64,000 nt of DNA from CAVROT01 sp963722905 (GCA_963722905.1 CAVROT010000005.1:310001-374000), one strand, 5' to 3'; counted from the first letter of the stretch, positions 16,954 through 26,570 are shown. The notes: generated by a model not told the origin, from the sequence alone. Made by a program: numbers and translations.

Positions 16954-17442
16954 TCAGCCGCAGTGGCGGCGCACCTCGGTTTCGCGCAATCCCGTGGCGC
17001 GCAGCATGCAGCGGTTACGTGCTTCGTAGTAGTAGCCCCGCGCATAGTGGCCCACGGCGGCCGCCTCGTCCCCGCCAGACAGCAGCCACGCGCCACGCAG
17101 GTACTTGACCGCCCATCGTAGGTTCGTCTCGGCATCCAGCAGGGTCGACGGCGGCCCGCGGTGGCCCATCGTCCGGGCCGTCTGCGGCAGGATCTGCATC
17201 AGGCCGAAATAGGGTCCGTTGCGGGCCGCCGGGCGATAGTCGCTCTCGCGCTGGATCACGCGGTGCACCAGGCTGCGCGGCACGCCGTAGCCGTCGGCGG
17301 TCCGGTCGATCAGGGCGCGCAGACCCGGCGTCTCGTTCGGGTAGAGGACCGGGGCGGCGCGGCTTGCGACTTCGGGGCCGACGCCGCAGGCGCCAAGACC
17401 GAGCGTGGCCATCAGAAGAAGGGTGGGGATCGCGCGCGTCAT
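16954..17442 (-). CDS. Lytic transglycosylase (SLT domain) lipoprotein
   Basis: 162-residue murein lytic transglycosylase that cleaves the MurNAc-GlcNAc bond to form 1,6-anhydro ends. The lipobox LGLGAC places the lipidated Cys at residue 19, so it is probably anchored in the outer membrane. The SLT domain carries the catalytic Glu66 in IQRESDYRP. It is followed by GPYFGLMQILPQTARTMG and the AETNLRWAVKYLRG helix. The domain occupies nearly all of the protein. It is convergent with gcrA across 122 bases that show only a minor GTCGG/CCGAC hairpin. Confidence 0.9.
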   Translation of the reverse strand: MTRAIPTLLLMATLGLGACGVGPEVASRAAPVLYPNETPGLRALIDRTADGYGVPRSLVHRVIQRESDYRPAARNGPYFGLMQILPQTARTMGHRGPPSTLLDAETNLRWAVKYLRGAWLLSGGDEAAAVGHYARGYYYEARNRCMLRATGLRETEVRRHCG

Positions 17443-17546
17443 GGCCGATGAAGTGCCGCGCGGATCGGCGCCGGGCAAGCCGCAACATGGGTGTCGTCGC
17501 TGCGATGCGCCTTTATCCGCCGACGCGGACTGGCTAGAGGATGGCG

Positions 17547-18926
17547 ATGACCCAGAACCCCCCGTCCCTGCGCCCCGACATCGCCCCCGCGCCACGGCTC
17601 GAACCGTCGCGGCGCGCCGGCCAGCCCGCCATCGGCATGGTCAGCCTCGGCTGCCCCAAGGCGCTGGTCGACAGCGAACGGATCCTGACGCGGCTGCGCG
17701 CCGAGGGCTATGCCGTCAGCCCCGACTATGCCGGTGCGGATGCGGTCATCGTGAACACCTGCGGATTCCTCGACAGCGCCAAGGCGGAAAGCCTGGAGGC
17801 CATAGGCGAAGCGCTGGCCGAGAACGGACGGGTAATCGTCACCGGCTGCCTCGGCGCCGACGCCGGATACATCACCGGCGCGCACCCCACCGTGCTGGCC
17901 GTCACGGGGCCGCATCAGTACGAGGCGGTACTGGACGCCGTGCATGACGCCGTGCCACCCGATCCCGACCCGTTCGTGGACCTGCTGCCGGCCTCGGCCG
18001 TGACGCTCACACCGCGCCACTACAGCTATCTCAAGATATCAGAAGGTTGCAATCACGCCTGCAAGTTCTGCATTATTCCCGACATGCGCGGCAAGCTGGC
18101 CTCGCGCCCCCATGCGGCAGTGATGCGCGAGGCCGAGCGTCTGGTTGCGGCCGGTGTGAAAGAGCTTCTGGTCATCAGCCAGGACACCAGCGCCTACGGC
18201 ACCGACTGGAGGGACCGCGACGCCAAAGCGCCGATCCTGCCGCTGGCGCGCGACCTCGGGACGCTCGGGGCGTGGGTCCGGCTGCACTACGTCTACCCCT
18301 ACCCGCACGTCCGCGACCTGATCCCGCTGATGGCGGATCCCGCGTCGGGGCTGCTGCCCTATCTCGACATCCCGTTCCAGCATGCCGACCCGGGCGTCCT
18401 GCGCCGTATGGCGCGCCCCGCCGCCGCCGCGCGCACCCTGGACGAGATCGCGGCGTGGCGCCGCGACTGCCCCGACCTCACGCTGCGCTCGACCTTCATC
18501 GTCGGCTACCCGGGCGAGACGGAGGCGGAGTTCCGGATCCTGCTCGACTGGCTTGACGTGGCCCAGCTCGATCGGGTCGGCTGCTTCCAGTACGAGGACG
18601 TCGCCGGCGCCCGCTCGAACGCGTTGCCGGACCACGTGCCCGCGGAGGTCAAGCAGGACCGCTGGGACCGCTTCATGTCCCGCGCCCAGGCGATCAGCGA
18701 AGCGAAGCTGGCAGGGAAGGTCGGCACGGTCCAGGATGCCATCGTGGACGAGGTCAGCGACGGCGTCGCCACCTGCCGCACCGCGGGCGACGCACCCGAG
18801 ATCGACGGCCATATCTACGTCGACGAGGCGGTCGACGGGCTGGCGGCGGGCGACATCGTGCGGGTCCGCGTGGACGAAGCAGGGGAATACGACCTGTGGG
18901 GGGCGGTCGCCGCCCGACAGCCGTAA
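17547..18926 (+). CDS. rimO: Ribosomal protein S12 methylthiotransferase RimO
   Basis: 459-residue radical-SAM methylthiotransferase that adds a methylthio group to the conserved Asp of S12. The N-terminal UPF0004 domain has three cluster-binding Cys (about 36, 72, 101, in SLGCPKALVDSE, VNTCGF and TGCLG). The radical-SAM CxxxCxxC is CNHACKFC at about 168-175. A TRAM domain ends the protein. I chose ATG 17547 over 17541 because AGAGGA is five bases before it but overlaps the first. Its target, rpsL (Asp89 in GGRVKDLPG), is encoded at 53 kb. Confidence 0.95.
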   Translation: MTQNPPSLRPDIAPAPRLEPSRRAGQPAIGMVSLGCPKALVDSERILTRLRAEGYAVSPDYAGADAVIVNTCGFLDSAKAESLEAIGEALAENGRVIVTGCLGADAGYITGAHPTVLAVTGPHQYEAVLDAVHDAVPPDPDPFVDLLPASAVTLTPRHYSYLKISEGCNHACKFCIIPDMRGKLASRPHAAVMREAERLVAAGVKELLVISQDTSAYGTDWRDRDAKAPILPLARDLGTLGAWVRLHYVYPYPHVRDLIPLMADPASGLLPYLDIPFQHADPGVLRRMARPAAAARTLDEIAAWRRDCPDLTLRSTFIVGYPGETEAEFRILLDWLDVAQLDRVGCFQYEDVAGARSNALPDHVPAEVKQDRWDRFMSRAQAISEAKLAGKVGTVQDAIVDEVSDGVATCRTAGDAPEIDGHIYVDEAVDGLAAGDIVRVRVDEAGEYDLWGAVAARQP

Positions 18927-19074
18927 ACGAGGCGCGTCCGGCTGGCTCACGGGATCATCGTATCCTCTCCGATAGACGGGGATGACACATCGCGGCCCGG
19001 GCATCGGACTCGGGCACTGTCAGACCAGCGATCGGAGCCGATGGGCCCGAGTACGACCCGGGACCGCAGGCGTG

Positions 19075-20395
19075 TCACGATGGCCGGCGAAGGACCGCGG
19101 CATAGAACCCGTCCATTCCGCCCATGTCCGGCCAGCGGTCGGGGCGCAGGCGCAGCCCGCCTTCGGGGCCGATCCAGTCGGGCGCGACGCCGTCCCGCGC
19201 CGCGGCTTGTGCATCGACGGTCAGGCCACCGTGGCGGACCAGCGCGTCGCGGACCTGCTCCTCGCCCTCGTCGATGAGCAGCGAGCAGGTGCAGTAGACG
19301 ATCCGCCCGCCCGGCCGCACCGCCGTTCAGCGCCGCGTCGATCAGGCGCGCCTGGAGTGCGAAGAGCGCCGGGAACGCGCTGCCGTCGCGGGCATGGGGC
19401 AGGTCGGGATGGCGGCGCAGCGTGCCGGTGGCCGAGCAGGGCGCATCCAGGACGATGGCGTCCCATCCGCTGCCGGCCTTTGTAAGGGCATCGCCGGCGA
19501 CCACCTCGGCCGACAGGGCGCACCGCGCGAGGTTCTCGCGCAGGCGCACCAGACGGGCCGGCGACAGGTCCAGCGCCCGCACCTGCGCGCCGGCGGCGGC
19601 CAGCTGCAACGTCTTGCCGCCGGGGGCCGCGCACATGTCGAGGATGCGTTCGCCGGGACGCGGCTCCAGCATCCGCACGGGGACGGCCGCCGCCCAGTCC
19701 TGCACCCACCAGGCGCCGTCGACGTAGCCCGGCAGTCCGCTGACCCGGCCAGCGCCCTCCAGCCGGACCGTGCCGCCCGGCAGGGCCCTGCCGCCCACCT
19801 CGCGCGCCAGCGCCGCGGCGTCGCCGTCCCGCGCGGTCAGGTCCAGCGGCGCGCCGCGCGCGAACGCGGCCTCCATCGCCGCGACGGCGGGCTTGCCGTA
19901 ATCCGCGATCAGCGGCCTTCGCAGCCACTTGGGCAGGCGCGGCACCGGCAGCGCGGCCCAGGCGTCCGGCCCGGCATCCGCCACCTTGCGCAGGACGGCG
20001 TTGGCCATCCGCGACGCCCCGGCGCCGTGTGGCATCGCGCGCACCGCCGAGACCGCCGCGTTCACCGCCGCGTGGGGCGGCGTTCCGCCCTCGAACATTT
20101 CGTAGAGCGCCATGCGCAGTGCGTCATGCACGCCCGGCGCGGGCCGGGCGCGCAGGTGCGGCCCCAGCGCGCGGTCCGACCGGTCGGCCCAGCGCAGCGC
20201 GCCGGTGGCCAGCCGCCCGGCGGCCGCGCGATCCGGTCCCGCAAGCGGCGCGAGGATCCGCTCGGACGCCTCCGACAGCGGTCGGCCCTCGCGCACGGCC
20301 GCCAGCAGGCTCAGCGCGGCGCGGCGCGGGGCATCGTCGAATGCGGCGGGATCGTCAGGGATGGCGTGCCCTCGGGTCGGATGCGGCACGGACAT
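19075..20395 (-). pseudogene. RsmB/NOP-family rRNA (cytosine-C5) methyltransferase, frameshifted
   Basis: SAM-dependent rRNA m5C methyltransferase of the RsmB/NOL1/NOP2 family. There is an NusB-like N-terminal helical region (about residues 1-130), then the SAM domain with ILDMCAAPGGKTLQLAA and DAPCSATGTLRRHPD. The frame is then lost: after LIDAALNG near 19322 one extra base in a G/C run displaces the reading. The conserved C-terminus resumes in another frame as VRPGGRIVYCTCSLLIDEGE, ending GFYAAVLRRPS at 19075. The lost part contains the catalytic TCS cysteine. The span is 1321 bases, one more than a multiple of three; removing one base gives 439 residues, normal for the family. A sequencing error is the likeliest cause. 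Confidence 0.85.
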
Positions 20396-20453
20396 TTGCC
20401 CGGCCGAGTGCGACCACCTATCTGTGTCGCAACGACGCGACAAGGACAGCCCG

Positions 20454-20678
20454 ATGCCCCAGAGCTCAGATCACGACGACGACGGCGCGACGGTCGCCAC
20501 GGATGTGGCCCCCGACATGCCACCGGCCGCCCGGCGCGCCCTCGCCGAGGCCGAGGAACGGGCAAGAACCCGCGCCGCCGCCGCCCCGCCCCCGGCCGAG
20601 CTGGGGGGGCGCGACGGCCCCGACCCCTCGCGCTTCGGCGACTGGGAGAAGAAGGGCATCGCCATCGACTTTTCCTGA
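20454..20678 (+). CDS. DUF1674 / SDHAF4-like protein
   Basis: 74-residue protein whose C-terminus DPSRFGDWEKKGIAIDFS is the hallmark of the DUF1674/SDHAF4 family. The eukaryotic members assist assembly of the flavinated succinate dehydrogenase subunit. The N-terminal half is an acidic, Ala-rich, probably disordered segment. It is divergent from the RsmB-like gene (58 bases apart). A direct role in SDH assembly here is inferred from the family only; no sdh gene is in the window. Confidence 0.85.
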   Translation: MPQSSDHDDDGATVATDVAPDMPPAARRALAEAEERARTRAAAAPPPAELGGRDGPDPSRFGDWEKKGIAIDFS

Positions 20679-20844
20679 CGCGCCATACGCCATGCGTGAA
20701 AGGCACGGTCATGCCGGCAAGGGAGCAGGCCAAGGGTAGGACAAGATGGCCAGAAACGGCGGGGCTGGTCGGAACCGGCCGAAACGGTGCGCCTCTGTCG
20801 TTACCCGTGCCGTCGAACGCCATTTGCCCGCGCAGCGAGAAAGC

Positions 20845-21582
20845 TCAGACGTGCTGGCCGGCGTTCACCTCGATCTCGGTGCCGGTGACGTAGCTCGACT
20901 GGTTCGAGCAGAGGAAATGGATCACGTCGGCCACCTCCGACGGCTGGCCCAGCCGCCCCAGCGGCAGCGTCCGGACGATCCTGTCCGTCCCCGGCGACAG
21001 GATCGCCGTCTCGACCTCGCCCGGCGCGATGGCATTCACGCGCACCCCGAGCGGGCCGAAGTCATGCGCCATCTCGCGCGTGAGCGCCGACAGAGCGGCC
21101 TTGGACGTGGCATAGGCGGCGCCGGCGAAGGGGTGGACGCGGGCGCCGGCGATGGAGGTGACGTTCACCACTGCGCCGCCCGCCGCCGCCAGTTCGTCGC
21201 GCAGACCGCGCGCCAGGACGACGGGCGCGAAGAAGTTGACGTGGAACACCTGCCCCCAGGTCCGCAGATCCGTGCTCAGCGTGTTCAGCCGCGCGCCGTC
21301 CTCGCCCTTGGGCGAGATCCCGGCGTTGTTGACCAGCGCGTCCAGGCGGCCGTCCAGCATCTCGCGGATGCCGTCGATGGCGCGCATGGTGTCCTTGGGG
21401 TCGGACAGGTCGATCTGCACGTGGTTGTCGGCGCCGCCGGGCCAGGGGCATCGCGCGTCGAAGGCGTGGCGCGAACAGGTGAGGACGCGCCACCCCTCGG
21501 CCGAGAACCGCTTGACCGTGGCGTGGCCGATGCCGCGGCTGGCACCGGTCAGGACGAGGGTGCGCTGGCGGTCGCTGTCCAT
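20845..21582 (-). CDS. SDR family NAD(P)-dependent oxidoreductase
   Basis: 245-residue classical short-chain dehydrogenase. TGASRGIG (residues about 13-20) binds the cofactor, and NNAGISPKGEDG is a fuller version of the NNAG motif. VTSIAGARVHPFAGAAYATSKAAL supplies the catalytic Ser and the YxxxK pair in two adjacent segments. The start MDSDRQRTLVLTGA is typical. It is divergent from argB (68 bases). The substrate cannot be deduced. Confidence 0.88.
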   Translation of the reverse strand: MDSDRQRTLVLTGASRGIGHATVKRFSAEGWRVLTCSRHAFDARCPWPGGADNHVQIDLSDPKDTMRAIDGIREMLDGRLDALVNNAGISPKGEDGARLNTLSTDLRTWGQVFHVNFFAPVVLARGLRDELAAAGGAVVNVTSIAGARVHPFAGAAYATSKAALSALTREMAHDFGPLGVRVNAIAPGEVETAILSPGTDRIVRTLPLGRLGQPSEVADVIHFLCSNQSSYVTGTEIEVNAGQHV

Positions 21583-21650
21583 GAAGGCCCTTCCGCCCCT
21601 TGAGCGGGGTGTGCCGCGACGCTACCAGTGCCCGGACCGGAGGGACAGGC

Positions 21651-22538
21651 ATGAAGATGCAGGCGCCACGCGACGAGGACTGGTTCGCCACCGCACGCAC
21701 GCTCAGCAGCGCCTTGCCATACATGCAGCGCTACGACGGCGCGACGGTGGTGATCAAGCTGGGCGGCCACGCCATGGGCAGCGACGCCGGCATGGAGAGT
21801 TTCGCGCGCGACGTCGCCCTGATGCAGCAGGTCGGCGTCAATCCGGTGATCGTGCACGGCGGCGGCCCCATGATCGACGCGATGCTGTCGCGCCTGGGCG
21901 TGGTCAGCGAGTTCCGGGACGGCAAGCGCGTCACCGATGCCGCCACGGTCGAGGTGGTCGAGATGGTGCTGTCGGGCCGCGTGAACAAGCGGATCGTGCA
22001 GGCGATCAACGCGCAGGGCGGGCGCGCCGTGGGGCTGTCGGGCAAGGATGCCAACCTGATGGTCTGCGAGGCCGCGGACCCCGCGCTCGGCTTCGTCGGA
22101 CGTCCGGTGGCGTTCAATCCCGATTTCCTGCGGTCGCTCCATGCGGCCGAGATCATTCCGGTCATCGCCCCCATCGGCGCCGGGCGGAACGGCGAGACGT
22201 TCAACGTGAACGGCGACACCGCGGCGGGCGCCATCGCCGGGTCGCTGAAGGCGGACCGGCTGTTGCTGCTGACCGACGTGGCCGGCGTGAAGGATGCCGA
22301 GGGCTGCATCGTGACCGAGATGACGCCCGAGAACATCCGCGAGATGACGGCGTCCGGCGTCATCGCGGGCGGCATGATCCCCAAGACGCAGACCGCGCTG
22401 GAGGCAATGGAGGCGGGGGTGCGCGGCGTGGTGATCCTAGACGGGCGGGTGCCCAACGCCTGCCTTCTGGAGCTCTACACCGACCACGGCGCGGGCAGCC
22501 TGATCCGCGGGCCGAGGGCCGCACGGGGGGTGACGTGA
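21651..22538 (+). CDS. argB: Acetylglutamate kinase
   Basis: 295-residue N-acetyl-L-glutamate kinase, the second step of arginine synthesis and usually arginine-feedback controlled. VVIKLGGHAMG (about 33-43), PVIVHGGGPMID, the substrate loop FNVNGDTAAGAIAG and GGMIPKTQTALEAM are all present. The N-terminal extension MKMQAPRDEDWFATARTLSSA corresponds to the helix found in arginine-sensitive hexameric forms. GGAGGGA precedes ATG 21651. Its stop overlaps the sixA start (TGATG). Confidence 0.97.
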   Translation: MKMQAPRDEDWFATARTLSSALPYMQRYDGATVVIKLGGHAMGSDAGMESFARDVALMQQVGVNPVIVHGGGPMIDAMLSRLGVVSEFRDGKRVTDAATVEVVEMVLSGRVNKRIVQAINAQGGRAVGLSGKDANLMVCEAADPALGFVGRPVAFNPDFLRSLHAAEIIPVIAPIGAGRNGETFNVNGDTAAGAIAGSLKADRLLLLTDVAGVKDAEGCIVTEMTPENIREMTASGVIAGGMIPKTQTALEAMEAGVRGVVILDGRVPNACLLELYTDHGAGSLIRGPRAARGVT

Positions 22539-23056
22539 TGACGCTGACGCTGATCCTGATCCGCCACGGCAAGGCCGAGCCCGGCGGCGCCGCCACGCCG
22601 GACCATGACCGCGCCCTGGCGGATCGCGGCCATCGCGACGCCGCGCGCATCGGCGCATGGCTGGACGCGCAGGACCTTCGGCCGGACGCGGCTCTGGTGT
22701 CGACCGCCAGGCGCACCGTCCAGACATGGGAGGGGATTGCCGGCGCCATGGCGACGCCGCCGGGGGCGACGTTCGACGCGCGCCTCTACGACGCCGACCC
22801 GGGGACGGTCCTGGCCGTTCTGGCCGAGAGCGCTGCGGAGTGCCTGGCCGTCGTGGGCCACAACCCGACCACGGCCGATCTGGCCCATCGCCTGGGTCGG
22901 CGGCCGCCCGATCATCCAGACTTCGCGCGCCATCCCACCGGGTCCACGACCGTCCTGCGCTTCGACGCGGATGGCTGGGGAGACGTCGCGGCGGGCACGG
23001 GCACCGCCGTCGCCTTCGCGGTGCCGCGCGACCTCAGTGACCCAGGATCTGGCTGA
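22538..23056 (+). CDS. SixA-type histidine phosphatase
   Basis: 172-residue histidine-phosphatase-superfamily protein. The catalytic RHG is in LILIRHGKAEPGG (His about 10), and the second His is in AVVGHNPTTADLAH. The short single-domain layout matches SixA, which dephosphorylates phospho-His in HPt domains and PTS proteins; small-molecule substrates are also possible. Its start overlaps the argB stop, so the two are coupled. Its 3' end overlaps the convergent bztD 3' end by 23 bases. Confidence 0.85.
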   Translation: MTLTLILIRHGKAEPGGAATPDHDRALADRGHRDAARIGAWLDAQDLRPDAALVSTARRTVQTWEGIAGAMATPPGATFDARLYDADPGTVLAVLAESAAECLAVVGHNPTTADLAHRLGRRPPDHPDFARHPTGSTTVLRFDADGWGDVAAGTGTAVAFAVPRDLSDPGSG

Positions 23057-23834
23057 GAAACAGCTTCGTCCGCTCGGACTTGGGGTTGAGGAAGAATTCC
23101 TCAGGCGCGTTCTGTTCGACGATCTGGCCCTGATCCATGAAGATGACGCGATTGGCGACCTGACGGGCGAACCCCATCTCGTGGGTGACGCAGATCATGG
23201 TCATCCCCTCCTCGGCCAGCGCGATCATGGTGTCGAGCACTTCCTTGATCATCTCCGGGTCGAGCGCCGAGGTCGGTTCGTCGAAGAGCATGATGCGCGG
23301 CTTCATGCACAGGCTGCGCGCGATGGCGACCCGCTGCTGCTGCCCGCCCGACAGCTGGCCGGGGTACTTGTCGGCCTGCTCGGGGATCTTGACCTTTTCG
23401 AGGAAGTGCATCGCCGTCTTCTCGGCCTCGCGGCGCGGGACCTTGCGCACCCAGATCGGGGCGAGCGTGCAGTTCTCCAGGATGGTGAGATGCGGAAAGA
23501 GGTTGAAGTGCTGAAAGCACATGCCGACCTCGGACCGAATCTTGTCGATGTTCTTCAGGTCGCTGGTCAGTTCGGTGCCGTCCACGACGATCTTGCCCGA
23601 CTGGTGTTCCTCCAGCCGGTTTATGCAGCGGATCAGCGTCGACTTGCCCGACCCCGACGGTCCGCACACGACGATACGCTCGCCCCGCTGCACCGTGAGG
23701 TCGATGTCGCGCAACACGTGGAACGTCCCGAACCACTTGTTCATGTCGGTGATCTGGATCGCGATCTCGTCGCTGACCTGCATGGCGGCGGGGCGGGTCG
23801 CGGCCGGATCGGATGCGAGGGCGGTGTCGGTCAT
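23034..23834 (-). CDS. bztD: Amino-acid ABC transporter ATP-binding protein BztD/AapP
   Basis: 266-residue ATPase that powers uptake of Glu, Gln, Asp and Asn. Walker A GPSGSGKST, ABC signature LSGGQQQRVAIARSL, Walker B IMLFDEPTSALDPE and switch His in VTHEMGFA are all intact. The N-terminal 25 residues are a variable tail. TAGGAGA before ATG 23834 overlaps the bztC stop. It is the last gene of bztA-B-C-D. Confidence 0.95.
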   Translation of the reverse strand: MTDTALASDPAATRPAAMQVSDEIAIQITDMNKWFGTFHVLRDIDLTVQRGERIVVCGPSGSGKSTLIRCINRLEEHQSGKIVVDGTELTSDLKNIDKIRSEVGMCFQHFNLFPHLTILENCTLAPIWVRKVPRREAEKTAMHFLEKVKIPEQADKYPGQLSGGQQQRVAIARSLCMKPRIMLFDEPTSALDPEMIKEVLDTMIALAEEGMTMICVTHEMGFARQVANRVIFMDQGQIVEQNAPEEFFLNPKSERTKLFLSQILGH

Positions 23835-23844
23835 GGCCGGTCTC

Positions 23845-25149
23845 CTAGCGGTGATCGGTCTGCAGCTTGCGCTCCAGATACATAGAGTAGCGGGACATCG
23901 AGAAACAGAAGATGAAGAACAACAGGGCGATGAAGCCGTAGAGCTCCCACACGATGCCGTTCCAGTCGCTGTCGGCGCGGATCGCATTGCTGAGACCCAG
24001 CGGGTCGAGCAGGCCGATGATCGACACCAGAGTCGTGTCCTTGAAGACGCCGATGAATGTGCCGACGATGCCGGGGATCGAGATCTTCAGCGCCTGCGGC
24101 AGGATTATGAGGCGCTGCGCCTGCCAGTAATCCAGGCCCAGGCTGTCGGCGCCCTCGTACTGGCCCTTGCCCAGGGCGGCCAGACCGCCGCGGATAACCT
24201 CGGCCATGTAGGCCGCAGCGAAGAGCGTCACCATGATGATGACGCGCAGGATGATGTCGAAATTGGTACCGGGCGGCAGGAAGATGTTCAGCAGCGTCGA
24301 GGCGACGAAGAGCAGCGTGATCAGCGGCACGCCGCGAATGAACTCGATGAACCCGACGCAGAGCGATTTGACGATCAGCAGATCCGATTGCCGGCCCAGC
24401 GCCAGCAGAACGCCCAGCGGCAGCGAGCAGCCGATGGCCACGACGCCGATGGTTATCGACAGCATGAACCCGCCGAACTGCCGGCTTGCCACGGGCTCCA
24501 GCCCGATGGGGAGGATGCGGTGAAGATCCTCGGCCGCGTTGCCGGCCAGCAGCAGCCAGAACGCCATCGTCACCGCGACGGCCGCGATCAGCCCGGCCAG
24601 TGTCCCGATGCGCGGCGCGACCAGTCGGTGCGCGACGATGCCCAGCACAAGCCCCAGCGCGATCATCAGCGGCAGCCACAGGGTCCCGCCCCACAGCAGG
24701 TAGGGCATAATGAACGGATAGGCGGCGGTGAACCACAGCAGCTTGCGCGGGACGCGGGTGAAGAGCACGGGTGCCACAGCGACGAAAAGCAGGGCCAGGT
24801 CCAGCAGCGGGCGCCACCGCAGCTCGGGCGGGTAGAAGCCGAACAGCAGCTGCGGCCAGCGTTCGCGGATGACCCCCCAGCAGGCGCCGGAGTGTCCGCC
24901 GCCCGTGATCTCGCGACATTGGTTGAGCGACGTCGCGCGCCAGGTGGGCGACCAGATCCACGGGACGATGGCTGCAAGGACATAGAACACGAAGACGAAA
25001 GCCAATATCGTGACCACGGTGTTGACCGGGCCGTTGAAGAGGTTCGCCCGCGCCCATCCCACAGCGCCGATGGATGTGCCGGGCGGCACCCGTTCGGGCA
25101 GCATCGTGTCGCGGACGAAGGGGACGGTTTCGGCATGCAGGTCGCTCAT
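23845..25149 (-). CDS. bztC: Amino-acid ABC transporter permease BztC/AapM
   Basis: 434-residue inner-membrane permease. Several hydrophobic helices are seen, including NTVVTILAFVFVFYVLAAIV near the N-terminus and a long block at 150-200. The EAA loop GLAALGKGQYEGADSLGL, with ALKISIPGIVGTF, docks on the ATPase. The long N-terminal part before the core permease domain is typical of BztC/AapM rather than short HisM-type permeases. It starts one base after the bztB stop. Confidence 0.94.
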   Translation of the reverse strand: MSDLHAETVPFVRDTMLPERVPPGTSIGAVGWARANLFNGPVNTVVTILAFVFVFYVLAAIVPWIWSPTWRATSLNQCREITGGGHSGACWGVIRERWPQLLFGFYPPELRWRPLLDLALLFVAVAPVLFTRVPRKLLWFTAAYPFIMPYLLWGGTLWLPLMIALGLVLGIVAHRLVAPRIGTLAGLIAAVAVTMAFWLLLAGNAAEDLHRILPIGLEPVASRQFGGFMLSITIGVVAIGCSLPLGVLLALGRQSDLLIVKSLCVGFIEFIRGVPLITLLFVASTLLNIFLPPGTNFDIILRVIIMVTLFAAAYMAEVIRGGLAALGKGQYEGADSLGLDYWQAQRLIILPQALKISIPGIVGTFIGVFKDTTLVSIIGLLDPLGLSNAIRADSDWNGIVWELYGFIALLFFIFCFSMSRYSMYLERKLQTDHR

Positions 25150-25150
25150 G

Positions 25151-26404
25151 TCACCGCTCCACCAACTTTACCCGGTTGTTGTAGACGTTCATCACCGCCG
25201 AGATGCTGAGGCTGATGACAAGGTAGACCAGCATCCCCATCAGCACCGTCTCCAGCTCGCGCCCGGTCTGGTTCAGCGTGATCCCCATCAGCGTTCCGGT
25301 CAGGTCCATGTAGCCGACCGCGATGGCCAGCGACGAGTTCTTGGTGAGGTTGAGGTATTGCGAGATCAGCGGAGGGATGATGACCCGCAGCGCCTGCGGC
25401 AGCACCACCAGGCTCATGATGCGCGAAGGCTTGATCCCCAGCGCCGCCGCCGCCTCTGTCTGCCCGCGTGAGATGGCGAGGATGCCGGCGCGCACCTGCT
25501 CGGCGATGAAGGCGGCGGTGTAGAGCGACAGCGCCAGCCACAGGGCGATCAGCGAATTGCGCATATAGATGCCGCCCTGGAAGTTGAAGCCGGCAAGCTC
25601 GGGCTTTTCCAGGTGGAACCCCATGGCGATCATCAGGACGACGAAGGGGATCACGACGACGCCCAGCCGCAGGTACCAGGTGGTCGGGCGCACGCCGGTG
25701 TCGTTCTGGATGGCGTCGGCGCGGGTCTTGATCAGGCGCGCCACCCACAACCCGCCCAGAAGCACGGCGAGCGACGCGAGGAACGTCAGGCTCAGCGTGA
25801 CGGGCCCCAGGTCTATGCCGCCCAGGCCACGGTCGAAGAGGGGCCCGGGGATGTAGAACCCCCGCCCCGTCAGGGCCACGCTGTCGAACAGCAGCAGCGA
25901 CGCTTCGGGGTCGTCGCCGCGGAAGTCCGAGGGCTGCGGCAGGTTCTCGATCACGATGGCCATGACCAGGACGATCCACAGCAGGACCGGCACGTTTCGG
26001 AACATCTCGACGTAGACCGTCATGATGCGGCTGACGATCCAGTTGTTGGACAGGCGCAGGACACCGATGATCACGCCCAGCACGGTGGCGGTGATGCAGC
26101 CCAGGACGGCGACCAGCAGCGTGTTCAGAAGGCCGACGACGGCGGCGCGCCAATGGGTCGACTGAGAGTCGTACTCGATCAGCCGCTGGTTGATGTCGTA
26201 GCCGGCGGGTTCGTTGAGAAAGCCGAAGGAGGGTTGTTTGCCGAGATCGGCGAGGTTCTGCGCCGTATTCCAGAACAACCAGTAGAACAGCGACGCGAAC
26301 CCGATGAGGGCGACAACCTGGATGGTCATGGACCTGTAGCGCGTGTCGTAAAGCAGCATGCTCAGCCGGAAGGACTGCTTGTCGGGTTCGGTCACCGTGG
26401 ACAT
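25151..26404 (-). CDS. bztB: Amino-acid ABC transporter permease BztB/AapQ
   Basis: 417-residue inner-membrane permease, partner of BztC. It has an N-terminal membrane helix near residue 35, a large periplasmic insertion about residues 60-95, and further helices. The EAA loop is ILAISRGQTEAAAALGI, with PQALRVIIPPLISQYLNLTK. The length and the extra insertion fit the BztB/AapQ branch. A strong stem-loop separates it from bztA and may set a lower expression level than that of the binding protein. Confidence 0.94.
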   Translation of the reverse strand: MSTVTEPDKQSFRLSMLLYDTRYRSMTIQVVALIGFASLFYWLFWNTAQNLADLGKQPSFGFLNEPAGYDINQRLIEYDSQSTHWRAAVVGLLNTLLVAVLGCITATVLGVIIGVLRLSNNWIVSRIMTVYVEMFRNVPVLLWIVLVMAIVIENLPQPSDFRGDDPEASLLLFDSVALTGRGFYIPGPLFDRGLGGIDLGPVTLSLTFLASLAVLLGGLWVARLIKTRADAIQNDTGVRPTTWYLRLGVVVIPFVVLMIAMGFHLEKPELAGFNFQGGIYMRNSLIALWLALSLYTAAFIAEQVRAGILAISRGQTEAAAALGIKPSRIMSLVVLPQALRVIIPPLISQYLNLTKNSSLAIAVGYMDLTGTLMGITLNQTGRELETVLMGMLVYLVISLSISAVMNVYNNRVKLVER

Positions 26405-26529
26405 GTCGAAGGCTCCCGGTCGCGGTCGCGCGTTTCCCCGTTCGCGTCAGCGCGGGGCGGCGGCCGGAGATGAACGGTGCGGCCCGCATCGGCGGCGCAG
26501 CGCGCGCGGGGGGATGCGCGGAATGTGTC

Positions 26530-26555
26530 GGGGGCGCCGCGCAAGCGGCACCCCC
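26530..26555 (-). promoter_or_regulatory. bztA-bztB intercistronic stem-loop
   Basis: On the transcript, GGGGGUGCCGC, loop UUGC, GCGGCGCCCCC: an 11-bp stem with one G-U pair, 16 bases after the bztA stop. No U-run follows. Hairpins in this place in binding-protein transport operons commonly stabilise the upstream message or attenuate the permease genes; here that is inference. Confidence 0.6.
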
Positions 26556-26570
26556 TTTCGTCGTCTGGCC

